DNA of 12,807 nt from CALBLZ01 sp041917855 (GTDB taxonomy: Bacteria; Patescibacteriota; UBA1384; CAILIB01), in contig JAYRWT010000034.1 of the NCBI GenBank assembly GCA_041917855.1, positions 1 through 12,807 of the forward strand, written 5' to 3'. The translations under genes and the position numbers were made by a program. The notes under the pieces were generated by a model. It saw nothing but the letters and a program-made list of their open reading frames with translations, searched no databases and was not told the DNA's origin. This document shows positions 1 through 8,475 of the stretch, one piece after another. Within the stretch, counting starts at the first letter, position 1. Every line of letters starts with the position of its first letter.

Positions 1-2882
<2,882 letters not shown>

Positions 2883-2886
2883 AGTG

Positions 2887-2926
2887 CTGACATAAGCACG
2901 CGTGGTAACACGTGAACTTGTGTCAG
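2887..2926 (+). other. stem-loop in the 23S-5S spacer, possible rRNA processing signal
   Basis: CTGACATAAG (2887-2896) pairs with CTTGTGTCAG (2917-2926) with one G.U, and the stem continues with CACG/CGTG (2897-2900 with 2911-2914) across a two-base bulge. It lies just after the 23S 3' end. A role in pre-rRNA maturation is inferred from position. The rest of the roughly 160-nt spacer shows no gene. Confidence 0.35.
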
Positions 2927-3031
2927 TAGCATGGCAAGTAATTTCTGGACTTCATGTATACAAATTTATTTGTATGCTCACAGCAAAAATGCTGATTGCA
3001 GCATTGCCAGAACCTTTCACACACAGTGCAG

Positions 3032-3175
3032 AAAAAGCACTCAACCTTGGTGGTATGTGCGGCGGGGAACCGCCCGTTCCCATTCCGAACACGGAAGCGA
3101 AGACCGCCAGCGCCGATGATACTTGGACCGCGAGGTCCTGGGAAAGTAGGTCGCCGCCAAGGTTGAGTGCTTTTT
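3032..3175 (+). terminator. extended 19-bp stalk around 5S rRNA, candidate processing stalk and operon terminator
   Basis: AAAAAGCACTCAACCTTGG (3032-3050) and CCAAGGTTGAGTGCTTTTT (3157-3175) are perfect reverse complements, so helix I of 5S continues without mismatch for 13 bp beyond the mature RNA. The 3' arm ends in a five-T run followed by CTCTC. That geometry suits both an RNase III-type processing stalk and a U-tract terminator closing the rRNA operon. The pairing is seen directly; the functions are inferred. Confidence 0.6.
3045..3162 (+). rRNA. rrf: 5S ribosomal RNA
   Basis: The 5S rRNA of the large subunit, about 118 nt. The conserved core CCCATTCCGAACACGGAAG is at 3078-3096 and the loop E/helix IV region runs on to GGTCCTGGGAAAGTAGG near 3134. 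The termini pair as helix I: CCTTGGTGG from 3045 against CCGCCAAGG ending at 3162. It lies about 160 nt downstream of 23S, as in a normal 16S-23S-5S operon. The ends are inferred from helix I. The terminal helix extends well beyond the usual length (separate entry). Confidence 0.95.
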
Positions 3176-3241
3176 CTCTCTTGCAGAGAAGAAGTGACTC
3201 AAATCCAACGCTAAGGGGTACAAAGCCCTGAACCAACGATC

Positions 3242-3592
3242 ATGGACGAAAGAAACTTCGAGGAACTGTTGCGTTCTGCCTTACCGGCAGGCACTCTTGT
3301 CACTATCTCCTTCTTACCAAAGACGGAAATCGACTATTTGAAGGCCGACCAGCATAGGTCTGCCCGGCCTGGAGAAAGGCTTAAACCCCCCTGTATGGTT
3401 TCGAAATACTGGTTTTTGCGGACGAGGGGGAAGCAGCCAGAGCTTGCACACGTCGAGTTGCTTGTGCAGGAAGGCAAGCGAGGGGAGGCTCACGACGATT
3501 TGAACCGTCGCGTTGTGGATAAAAATGAGCTGCGCAGCGTGCTGCTCAGCCGAGGGTTCAAGGTTGGCGAGGGCGGCTATGTCCAAAGCTAA
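3242..3592 (+). CDS. hypothetical protein (116 aa), first gene after the rRNA operon
   Basis: I do not recognise this protein. It is 116 residues, hydrophilic and rich in charged residues, with no signal peptide or membrane segment. The middle has a hydrophobic/aromatic stretch (SKYWFLRTRG, about residues 54-63) and the C-terminus reads GFKVGEGGYVQS. ATG 3242 is the first Met; there is no good Shine-Dalgarno close to it (a GGGG lies about 25 nt upstream). It begins 67 nt after the 5S stalk. Its last 14 nt overlap the start of the next gene, which supports both being real and translationally coupled. Ties to ribosome biology are only a guess from location. An antisense ORF (3314-3601) is the alternative, judged less likely because it lacks coupling and has no better start. 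Confidence 0.5.
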   Translation: MDERNFEELLRSALPAGTLVTISFLPKTEIDYLKADQHRSARPGERLKPPCMVSKYWFLRTRGKQPELAHVELLVQEGKRGEAHDDLNRRVVDKNELRSVLLSRGFKVGEGGYVQS

Positions 3593-3980
3593 CCAAATCA
3601 CCCCCGCTGCAGTACGGCGAACGCTGGGCGTTGTGCTCGGGAAGCGTCATACAGTGCGTAAAGTTGACTGTATCCGCCCGGCAAAGCTCAACAAGCGACT
3701 TGGTCGAGGGAGGGATGCAGCCTTGCGCAGCGAAGACGCAGAAAATCTGCTGCACTACGTGCTCATTGGGGATGTATCCGTTGCTACCTACCGCAAGGAA
3801 GGACAACGTGGCTACGCACTGCACTGCACTGTTCCCAGAAGCTGTCAGGACCCTAGTAAGCTGTACAGCAGGCTGCGCTTTGCGGCAAATACGGCGCTCA
3901 GTGGTCTTTCGGACCGTGTTGAGCGACGGAATAGACGCATAGCAGCAAAATATTTAAGGAAGCGCTCGGTACAACGCTGA
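3579..3980 (+). CDS. hypothetical basic protein (133 aa), overlapping the gene before it
   Basis: Not recognised. The frame is open from 3513, but I choose ATG 3579 because it overlaps the upstream stop by 14 nt, has a purine-rich GCGAGGG about 6 nt before it, and begins with a plausible MSKANQITPA. The 133-residue product is strongly basic, with Arg/Lys-rich segments at both ends (GKRHTVRKVD near 22-31; ERRNRRIAAKYLRKRS near the C-terminus), no membrane segment, and a central part with three cysteines. The composition would suit nucleic-acid or ribosome binding, but this is inference. The stop is TGA, so TGA is a stop codon here unless the gene is spurious. A strong hairpin begins 9 nt after the stop. 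Confidence 0.5.
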   Translation: MSKANQITPAAVRRTLGVVLGKRHTVRKVDCIRPAKLNKRLGRGRDAALRSEDAENLLHYVLIGDVSVATYRKEGQRGYALHCTVPRSCQDPSKLYSRLRFAANTALSGLSDRVERRNRRIAAKYLRKRSVQR

Positions 3981-3989
3981 GCACAGTGA

Positions 3990-4021
3990 AACCCCCGCCC
4001 GACGAATGTCGAGCGGGGGTT
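3990..4021. terminator. strong hairpin between convergent genes, candidate bidirectional terminator
   Basis: AACCCCCGC (3990-3998) pairs with GCGGGGGTT (4013-4021), with an inner CGAC/GTCG stem and a GAAT loop and only one C.A mismatch. It lies between the end of the plus-strand gene at 3980 and the end of the minus-strand gene at 4027, so it could end both transcripts. The U-tracts on either side are short, so termination is inferred mainly from stem strength and position. Confidence 0.7.
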
Positions 4022-4026
4022 ACTTG

Positions 4027-4374
4027 TTAGAGAGCTTGAGCAGTGACAAGTAGTTGATCGCCACCTGCCCAAGTTATGTTGATAGAGATAAGCCCTCCTT
4101 TTTGAAGCCTCCCTCCACAGCTTACCTCGAGTCCCGTTCCGCGCTCATAGCGGAACTTATGATTAAGTTCTGTCGCCTGAATGATGGCTGGTAGCCGTTG
4201 GGCGGGTCGGTCGACACCGTCAGCACTCACAAGCAGAATAAGCTCCTCGGGCCTCTGTTCGCATAACTTAGGAAAGGAGGGTGGCTCTACCAACTCCTCT
4301 TCGTAGAGTAGCTGCGTGAGAAAGGTGCCGAACACACCTAGTGATTGGTCGGTGGGGTTGCCTGCGATACTCAT
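4027..4374 (-). CDS. hypothetical protein (115 aa)
   Basis: Not recognised. The protein is 115 residues, soluble, without signal peptide. The N-terminal half includes an acidic EEELVEPPS segment (about residues 25-33) and RPEELILLVSADGVDRPAQRLPAII near 41-65. The C-terminal half looks beta-rich (GLEVSCGGRLQKGGLISINITW near 81-102). Start ATG 4374 is supported by a good Shine-Dalgarno, GGAGGG, about 9 nt upstream on the minus strand. The gene is convergent with the preceding pair and divergent from the small membrane gene at 4495, with which it shares a roughly 120-nt promoter region. A candidate promoter is TTGCTA-16-TATATT (4465 down to 4438). Codon choice looks more G+C-rich than in the yvcK block. 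Confidence 0.65.
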   Translation of the reverse strand: MSIAGNPTDQSLGVFGTFLTQLLYEEELVEPPSFPKLCEQRPEELILLVSADGVDRPAQRLPAIIQATELNHKFRYERGTGLEVSCGGRLQKGGLISINITWAGGDQLLVTAQAL

Positions 4375-4437
4375 GTGTTATCCCTCCATTGCTTTGTCAT
4401 CATGCTTCAATTGTCCCCCTCTAGAGAACGTGGCAAC

Positions 4438-4465
4438 AATATACCAAAAATCAGGGAAATAGCAA
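4438..4465 (-). promoter_or_regulatory. candidate promoter for the minus-strand gene at 4374
   Basis: On the minus strand TTGCTA (4465-4460) and TATATT (4443-4438) are separated by 16 nt, followed by a leader of about 60 nt to the SD-led start at 4374. The -10 box is good and the -35 is partial. The sequence overlaps the region upstream of the divergent gene at 4495. Confidence 0.4.
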
Positions 4466-4482
4466 GGTATAAGCGGGCTCTG

Positions 4483-4488
4483 TATACT
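4483..4488 (+). promoter_or_regulatory. -10 box for a probably leaderless transcript of the gene at 4495
   Basis: TATACT lies 6 nt before ATG 4495, which places the expected transcription start at or next to the A of the start codon. There is no Shine-Dalgarno and no room for one. The -35 region (TAGCAA at 4460-4465, spacer 17) is weak. Confidence 0.5.
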
Positions 4489-4494
4489 ATTAGT

Positions 4495-4770
4495 ATGCAA
4501 AAGCAAGTTCGCGCCACACGTACACAAAAAAATAAGCCAAGCCTGCGCGAGCCTCGTACGCGAGGTGCGCGCTTTCGGCGTAAGCACCCACTTGCCTACT
4601 ACTTGCTAGGAGGGTTGGGGATTGTACTCTTTTGGCGTGGTGTGTGGGGCCTACTTGACCATTACTTATTCCCAGAATATCAAGTACTGAGTTTTGTGAT
4701 TTCAGCTGTGGCTGGCTTGGTTGTGCTCTACATGGATGATTTTTCTCTAGACGAGCTACGTGCGCGCTAA
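4495..4770 (+). CDS. small two-helix membrane protein (91 aa)
   Basis: The frame is open upstream from 4345, but ATG 4495 is chosen because it sits 6 nt after a -10 box and the residues before it do not resemble protein. The 91-residue product has a strongly basic, unstructured N-terminus (about 1-33, many Arg/Lys), a first membrane helix at about 35-56 (LAYYLLGGLGIVLFWRGVWG), a short loop DHYLFPEYQ, and a second helix at about 64-80. It ends in an acidic DDFSLDELRAR tail. Positive charges at the N-terminus favour both ends in the cytoplasm. From memory, small proteins with a WRGxWGLxDxYLFP-type motif are common in Patescibacteria genomes, but no function is known to me. It is divergent from the gene at 4374. 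Confidence 0.72.
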   Translation: MQKQVRATRTQKNKPSLREPRTRGARFRRKHPLAYYLLGGLGIVLFWRGVWGLLDHYLFPEYQVLSFVISAVAGLVVLYMDDFSLDELRAR

Positions 4771-4820
4771 GGGACGAGAGTAATTTCTCTGGGTTGCTAA
4801 TCCGCCTAAGACAAACAGCC

Positions 4821-4849
4821 TTGACATTTTGCTTATCTTGTGCTACTAT
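4821..4849 (+). promoter_or_regulatory. near-consensus sigma-70-type promoter
   Basis: TTGACA (4821-4826), a 17-nt spacer and TACTAT (4844-4849), with TGC just before the -10 giving an extended -10. This is the best promoter in the window. Predicted transcription starts near 4856, leaving a leader of about 80 nt before the gene at 4937. Confidence 0.85.
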
Positions 4850-4936
4850 TTCGGCACTTTGCGATTGAATCTTCTAGGTTCACACGCAAACGAACTTTTC
4901 TAGGCTGCTCAGGATGAGTTGCCGAGGTATCAAGGA

Positions 4937-5317
4937 ATGAAAAACGCCGACAAGATCTTTTTAGCCAAATGGCTCCTCATCGTCTCATTCGTCCTCTTCT
5001 GCATCGCACTTCCCGGCGATATTGCCAGTAACAACCGGCACAACGAACTGATGCGTTCCTGGAACGCGCTGTCCGATAGTGAAAGAGAGTCGATTGACCA
5101 GGCCTACTCCTTCAGCTCCGATAGTCTCTATTCTGGAGATCACGGGTACGTTGAAGAGTGGCAAGAGTGGAAAGGATCCTCGCCAGAGGATATCCAATTC
5201 GCCTTCAGCCTTATTACTGTGATGGGCATGGGGTTCGCGCTCCGAGTGATCTCGATTACACCCATGCCCCGCCGCAAGCGGCGAAAAGTCACCCAAACTC
5301 AGGTGGCCTATCGCTAA
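4937..5317 (+). CDS. predicted two-helix membrane protein of unknown function (126 aa)
   Basis: Not recognised. ATG 4937 is preferred to an upstream TTG (4919) because GAGG lies 9 nt before it and the N-terminus then reads MKNADKIFLAKW, a typical signal-anchor start. A membrane helix spans about residues 8-25. An acidic, Ser-rich external segment of about 60 residues contains SDSERESIDQ and EEWQEWKGSSPED. A second helix runs at about 92-111 (FAFSLITVMGMGFALRVISI), followed by a basic cytoplasmic tail (MPRRKRRKV). The charge pattern fits both ends inside. The gene is transcribed alone, between a near-consensus promoter and an intrinsic terminator, suggesting strong monocistronic expression. 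Base use is more G+C-rich than in yvcK. Confidence 0.7.
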   Translation: MKNADKIFLAKWLLIVSFVLFCIALPGDIASNNRHNELMRSWNALSDSERESIDQAYSFSSDSLYSGDHGYVEEWQEWKGSSPEDIQFAFSLITVMGMGFALRVISITPMPRRKRRKVTQTQVAYR

Positions 5318-5320
5318 CCA

Positions 5321-5357
5321 AAGAACCCGGTAGTCTTCACAGACTGCCGGGTTCCTT
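5321..5357 (+). terminator. rho-independent terminator after the membrane-protein gene
   Basis: GAACCCGGTAGTC (5323-5335) pairs with GACTGCCGGGTTC (5342-5354) over 13 bp with one G.U, with loop TTCACA, flanked by AA before and CTTCGT after. It begins 5 nt after the stop at 5317 and lies between this gene and the convergent padR-like gene, so it may serve both. Confidence 0.8.
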
Positions 5358-5370
5358 CGTATATTCAAAC

Positions 5371-5751
5371 TTAGAGTGTAGTTGCCTTGCGTAAGGCGGG
5401 TGTGATCTCTCCCCAGGTCTTAACTGCAGTGCGGAAAGCGAGCTTGCCCTGCTCAGTAATGTGGTAGACTTTGCGCATTCTAGAATTAGCACTAACTTGA
5501 GTGCTGTGAATCAGACCTCGCTTTTCTAGGTCATTTAGTGCAGGGTAGAGGGTACTTTCGGTTGGTGTGCAGAACCCCCAAGACAACTCTTCAATCTCGC
5601 GTGACAGAATGTAGCCGTAGGATTCTTTGTCCCAAAGTGCACGCAAAATAAAGAAGCGAATCGCGCTCTGATTGATTAGCGCGCGCCAGTATTGCGGGGA
5701 TGTAGGGTTTGCGGGAGCACTCATGGGTCGAGGGATTAATACCTCACCCAT
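5371..5751 (-). CDS. PadR-family winged-helix transcriptional regulator
   Basis: A DNA-binding repressor of the PadR family (126 aa from ATG 5751). The core from RFFILRALWDKESYGYIL (about residues 32-49) through TESTLYPALNDLEKRGLI (about 63-80) to RKVYHITEQGKLAF (about 92-105) is the classic PadR winged helix. The C-terminal dimerisation helix is short, as in the PadR-s2 type. There is no recognisable ligand pocket. The start is uncertain: neither ATG 5751 nor ATG 5724 has a Shine-Dalgarno. The second has a TATTAA -10-like box 11 nt upstream and would give 117 aa. A dyad sits between the two starts and could be an autoregulatory operator. It is divergent from yvcK across 70 bp, so it may also affect that operon. 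Family call secure, target unknown. Confidence 0.88.
   Translation of the reverse strand: MGEVLIPRPMSAPANPTSPQYWRALINQSAIRFFILRALWDKESYGYILSREIEELSWGFCTPTESTLYPALNDLEKRGLIHSTQVSANSRMRKVYHITEQGKLAFRTAVKTWGEITPALRKATTL
5725..5749. promoter_or_regulatory. imperfect inverted repeat at the padR-like gene start, candidate operator
   Basis: GGGTCGAGG and CCTCACCC form a dyad around GATTAATA (one base unpaired in the left arm). It covers the -10-like box that would serve ATG 5724. It does not match the ATGT-N8-ACAT site known for classical PadR, so assignment rests on symmetry and position. Confidence 0.35.
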
Positions 5752-5804
5752 CGTAGCAGCTTGTCGTTCGACTTACAATTCGCCATACTAACCTGGAAAC
5801 GAGC

Positions 5805-5813
5805 TACTATAAC
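5805..5813 (+). promoter_or_regulatory. candidate -10 region of the yvcK operon
   Basis: The overlapping hexamers TACTAT (5805-5810) and TATAAC (5808-5813) lie 8-11 nt before ATG 5822. Either would make a leaderless or nearly leaderless yvcK transcript. No convincing -35 accompanies them. An alternative is TTGTCG-18-CATACT (5761-5790). Confidence 0.4.
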
Positions 5814-5821
5814 CCGTTACC

Positions 5822-6856
5822 ATGGCACAAAAGAAAGTTGTAGTGATTGGTGGAGGTACCGGTACTTTTACTGTCCTACAAGCACTTCGCGATACACCAT
5901 TCCACCTGACCGCGATTGTGAGCACCGCAGATGATGGCGGATCGACAGGCGTACTGCGCGATGAACTGGGTGTACTACCACCAGGTGACCTTCGTCAGGC
6001 CTTAGTTGCCCTGGCTTCAGATTCAACCATGCTGCGTGAGCTGTTTAGCTATAGGTTTTCTGAAGGAAGCCTAAAAGGACATAGTTTTGGCAACTTGCTA
6101 ATTTCTGCGCTGGAGAAAGTTACGGGCAGCTTTGATGCTGCTATTTTAGAGGCCGGTAAAATTCTTTCAATTAAAGGTGTAGTTATTCCGGTTACAACCG
6201 ATCAAATGCATCTGCGTGCCCAGGGTACTGATGGAAAAGTAATCAAAGGTGAGCATGCAATTGAGGAGCACATTTGGGCAGAAGGGCCATCTCTGATGCG
6301 GTTTTGGGTTGAGCCTCCTTGTGGTATTCATCCCTTGGCTGAGCAGGCAATAAAAGAGGCTGATTTGATTGTATTGGGTCCTGGAAGCATCTATACCAGC
6401 CTGATTCCATGTTTACTTGTGGATGGCGTGCGAGAGGCGCTGCGTAGTACAAAAGGGAAGCTGGCCTTTGTGGTTAACCTTATGACTGAAAAAGGACAAG
6501 CCGGTGAATACTCAGCGCAAGATTTTGTTGATTTGATTGAGACCTACCTAGGTGGGCCGCTAATCGACTACGCTCTGTGTAATACAAAACATCCAACAGA
6601 AGACCTATTGCAAAAGTACAAACAAGAACGTGAAAAAACACCTGTACGGATTGATCGAAAAAAACTCAAGCGGCTACACTACCGTCTCTTTGGTACCAAT
6701 CTGCTAGCTAACCAGCCGGTAGTTAAGGCGGATAAGAATGATCCGCTTGCGAAAACTCGCACTTTCATTCGACATGATAGTAAGCGCCTGGCCAAAGCCC
6801 TTACCGGCCTACTATACCTAGGTGAAGCTGAAACCCTCATTAAACGGAGTAACTAA
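5822..6856 (+). CDS. yvcK: YvcK/CofD-like protein (gluconeogenesis factor family)
   Basis: A 344-residue member of the YvcK family, relatives of the CofD transferase. In Bacillus YvcK is needed for growth on gluconeogenic carbon and for cell shape, and it binds UDP-sugars. Visible family marks are the N-terminal Rossmann-like GGGTGTFTVL (about residues 10-19), ADDGGSTGVLRDELG (about 36-50), PPGDLRQAL (about 53-61), GHSFGNLLISAL (about 85-96) and VLGPGSIYTSLIP (about 184-196). The segment VNLMTEKGQAGEYSAQDFV corresponds to the usual N-MT-GET region with changes. Length is normal. Start ATG 5822 begins right before the conserved GGG motif and has no Shine-Dalgarno. The stop overlaps the mutM start (TAATG), so the two are coupled. 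The organism's own role is inferred from the family. Confidence 0.93.
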   Translation: MAQKKVVVIGGGTGTFTVLQALRDTPFHLTAIVSTADDGGSTGVLRDELGVLPPGDLRQALVALASDSTMLRELFSYRFSEGSLKGHSFGNLLISALEKVTGSFDAAILEAGKILSIKGVVIPVTTDQMHLRAQGTDGKVIKGEHAIEEHIWAEGPSLMRFWVEPPCGIHPLAEQAIKEADLIVLGPGSIYTSLIPCLLVDGVREALRSTKGKLAFVVNLMTEKGQAGEYSAQDFVDLIETYLGGPLIDYALCNTKHPTEDLLQKYKQEREKTPVRIDRKKLKRLHYRLFGTNLLANQPVVKADKNDPLAKTRTFIRHDSKRLAKALTGLLYLGEAETLIKRSN

Positions 6857-7719
6857 TGCCAGAACTTCCTGAGGTTGAAACAATTCGTCGGGGATTAAGT
6901 GAGCGCCTTGCTGGCCGTATGGTTGATGGCCTGGAAATCTTACGTGAAAAGCAATTTTCTGGAGAAGAAAATAAGCTGCTTGGCCAGACCATTATCTCTG
7001 TTGAACGCTTTGGTAAGCTGCTAGTAATGCCGCTCACTAACGGCTGGGCACTGGCCGTGCACTTAAAAATGACTGGACAACTACTTTGGAAGGCTGCCAA
7101 GGGCGGAGAGCGCGTTATGGGCGGCCACCCAGATGCAACTTACATAGATGAGTTACCGAATAAGTACACTCGAGTAATTTTGCAGTTTGATGATGGCTCA
7201 CGCCTCTTCTTTAACGATTTACGCTCCTTTGGCTACATGCACGTGCTTTCACCTGAAGAGCAGGCCAGGCACAAATTTATGCAGAGTCTTGGTCCTGAGC
7301 CGCTATCTCCAGCCTTTACGGTTGCTTACCTGACGGAGCGTCTAAAGCGCAAGGAGAACTCCAGCATTAAGGCCTTTTTACTAGACCAGACAAATATTGC
7401 AGGTCTCGGAAACATTTATGCAGATGAAAGTTTATTCAGAGCAGCAATTTTGCCAACACGCAAAGCAGGGAGTTTAACAGGTGGAGAAGTACGTAATTTG
7501 GTGGACTGTATACAAGAGACTCTAGAACTTGCTTTGCAGCACGGAGGGTCTACCGAGAAAGATTACCGCAACGCAGTGGGTGAAAAGGGGACCTACTTGC
7601 AGGTTGCGCAGGTGTATCACAAAACAGGCCTGCGTTGTGCGCGCTGTAATGACGGAAAGATTACGCGCATTAAGTTGGCAGGAAGGTCTACGCACTTCTG
7701 TCCAGTGTGTCAGCGGTAA
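6856..7719 (+). CDS. mutM: formamidopyrimidine-DNA glycosylase (MutM/Fpg)
   Basis: Base-excision repair enzyme that removes 8-oxoguanine and formamidopyrimidines and nicks the abasic site. The N-terminus MPELPEVET carries the catalytic proline (residue 2) and Glu3. Lys54 (FGKLL) matches the conserved catalytic-domain lysine, followed by the HLKMTGQLLW motif. The H2TH region reads GLGNIYADESLFRAAILPTR (about 180-199). The C-terminal zinc finger is complete: CARC (about 260-263) and CPVC (about 282-285). The length of 287 is slightly above the usual 270; the extra residues form an insertion at about 79-100 after the HLKMTG motif (KGGERVMGGHPDATYIDELP). I recall similar insertions in Patescibacteria Fpg. 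It starts within the yvcK stop and is followed 1 nt later by recO. Confidence 0.97.
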   Translation: MPELPEVETIRRGLSERLAGRMVDGLEILREKQFSGEENKLLGQTIISVERFGKLLVMPLTNGWALAVHLKMTGQLLWKAAKGGERVMGGHPDATYIDELPNKYTRVILQFDDGSRLFFNDLRSFGYMHVLSPEEQARHKFMQSLGPEPLSPAFTVAYLTERLKRKENSSIKAFLLDQTNIAGLGNIYADESLFRAAILPTRKAGSLTGGEVRNLVDCIQETLELALQHGGSTEKDYRNAVGEKGTYLQVAQVYHKTGLRCARCNDGKITRIKLAGRSTHFCPVCQR

Positions 7720-7720
7720 T

Positions 7721-8446
7721 ATGCGCTCGCAAAAGACTCAGGCAGTAATTCTGACGTCCACTGACGTGTTTGACGCTGATCGCTCCTACTTACTGTTCAC
7801 AAAGGTACTAGGAAAGATTAGGGCACGTGGAAAAGGTGTGCGTAAACCCACCAGCAGACTGACTGGGCATCTTCTGCCGCACCTTCCCTGCGTCATAGAG
7901 TTGTCAGAAAGCTCAGGTTGGTATGTGATTACTTCTGCCCAAAGCGAGGGCGCCGGAGCTTACCCTGCAGATAGCCTGGAGTACCTACAGTTGGCCGAAG
8001 TGCTGGCTGAAGGGGTAGATAAGCTCTTTGTGGACCACGAGCCACATCCTCACGTCTATGACGCCCTTGTGTACACTATTGAGTTGCTGCAAAACGGAAC
8101 ACTACAGCCTCTAGTAGTTCTAGAATTCTTACTAAAATGTGCCGTTTCGCTGGGGTACAAGCCAGAACTGACGGTGTGTGTGAGAACAGGCGATGCGTTA
8201 GACCCAGAGCGACTACTTTGGGACAGTCAGCTGGGCGGTGTGCAGAATGCAGAGCCGGGGAGCAGTAAGCAAGGGATTGTCCTCGATAAAGAAGCGGTGG
8301 TGGCACTGCGACAACTTGCTCAACCACAGTTTGTGGCACATCGCCTAAAAATGTCTTCAGAGGTAGAAAGGCAGGTACAAGCGGTGATCATTGAGTATAT
8401 TCAGACTTTAGTTGGAAAACCACTGCGTAGCGTGGCCTTTTTGTAG
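7721..8446 (+). CDS. recO: DNA repair protein RecO, zinc-binding cysteines lost
   Basis: RecO helps RecR load RecA onto SSB-coated single-stranded DNA in gap repair. The 241-residue length and layout fit: an N-terminal OB-fold with the typical opening QAVILTSTDVFDADRSYLLFTKVLGKIRARGKGVRKPTSRLTGHLLP (about 7-53, in pieces comparable to the ILxxRxxxExdxlvtlfT...GKiravAkGarrpkS pattern), then a helical C-terminal domain with LLKCAVSLGYKPEL. Where most RecO proteins have four zinc-binding cysteines, only one (VCVRTG) remains. The frame is open from 7529, but ATG 7721 is chosen because it starts 1 nt after the mutM stop and gives the proper RecO N-terminus. The stop is TAG. A hairpin with a T-run overlaps the gene's last codons. 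Confidence 0.85.
   Translation: MRSQKTQAVILTSTDVFDADRSYLLFTKVLGKIRARGKGVRKPTSRLTGHLLPHLPCVIELSESSGWYVITSAQSEGAGAYPADSLEYLQLAEVLAEGVDKLFVDHEPHPHVYDALVYTIELLQNGTLQPLVVLEFLLKCAVSLGYKPELTVCVRTGDALDPERLLWDSQLGGVQNAEPGSSKQGIVLDKEAVVALRQLAQPQFVAHRLKMSSEVERQVQAVIIEYIQTLVGKPLRSVAFL
8420..8442 (+). terminator. possible intrinsic terminator overlapping the recO 3' end
   Basis: CCAC-T-GC (8420-8426) can pair with GCGTGG (8430-8435) around GTA, followed by CC and five T (8438-8442). The stem is short and lies within coding sequence. It would separate the yvcK-mutM-recO transcript from the synthetase gene. Confidence 0.3.
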
Positions 8447-8458
8447 GGATCTACAGAT

Positions 8459-8464
8459 TATGCT
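8459..8464 (+). promoter_or_regulatory. candidate -10 box for the glycyl-tRNA synthetase gene
   Basis: TATGCT lies 11 nt before ATG 8476, in a 29-nt gap without Shine-Dalgarno. It would give a leader of only a few bases. No clear -35 is seen. Confidence 0.35.
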
Positions 8465-8475
8465 AGGCTAGTGAC

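Noticed and set aside
3314..4072. Minus-strand ORFs opposite the gene pair at 3242-3980
   Set aside because: They are shorter, mutually overlapping, without ribosome-binding sites, and one runs through the strong terminator hairpin.
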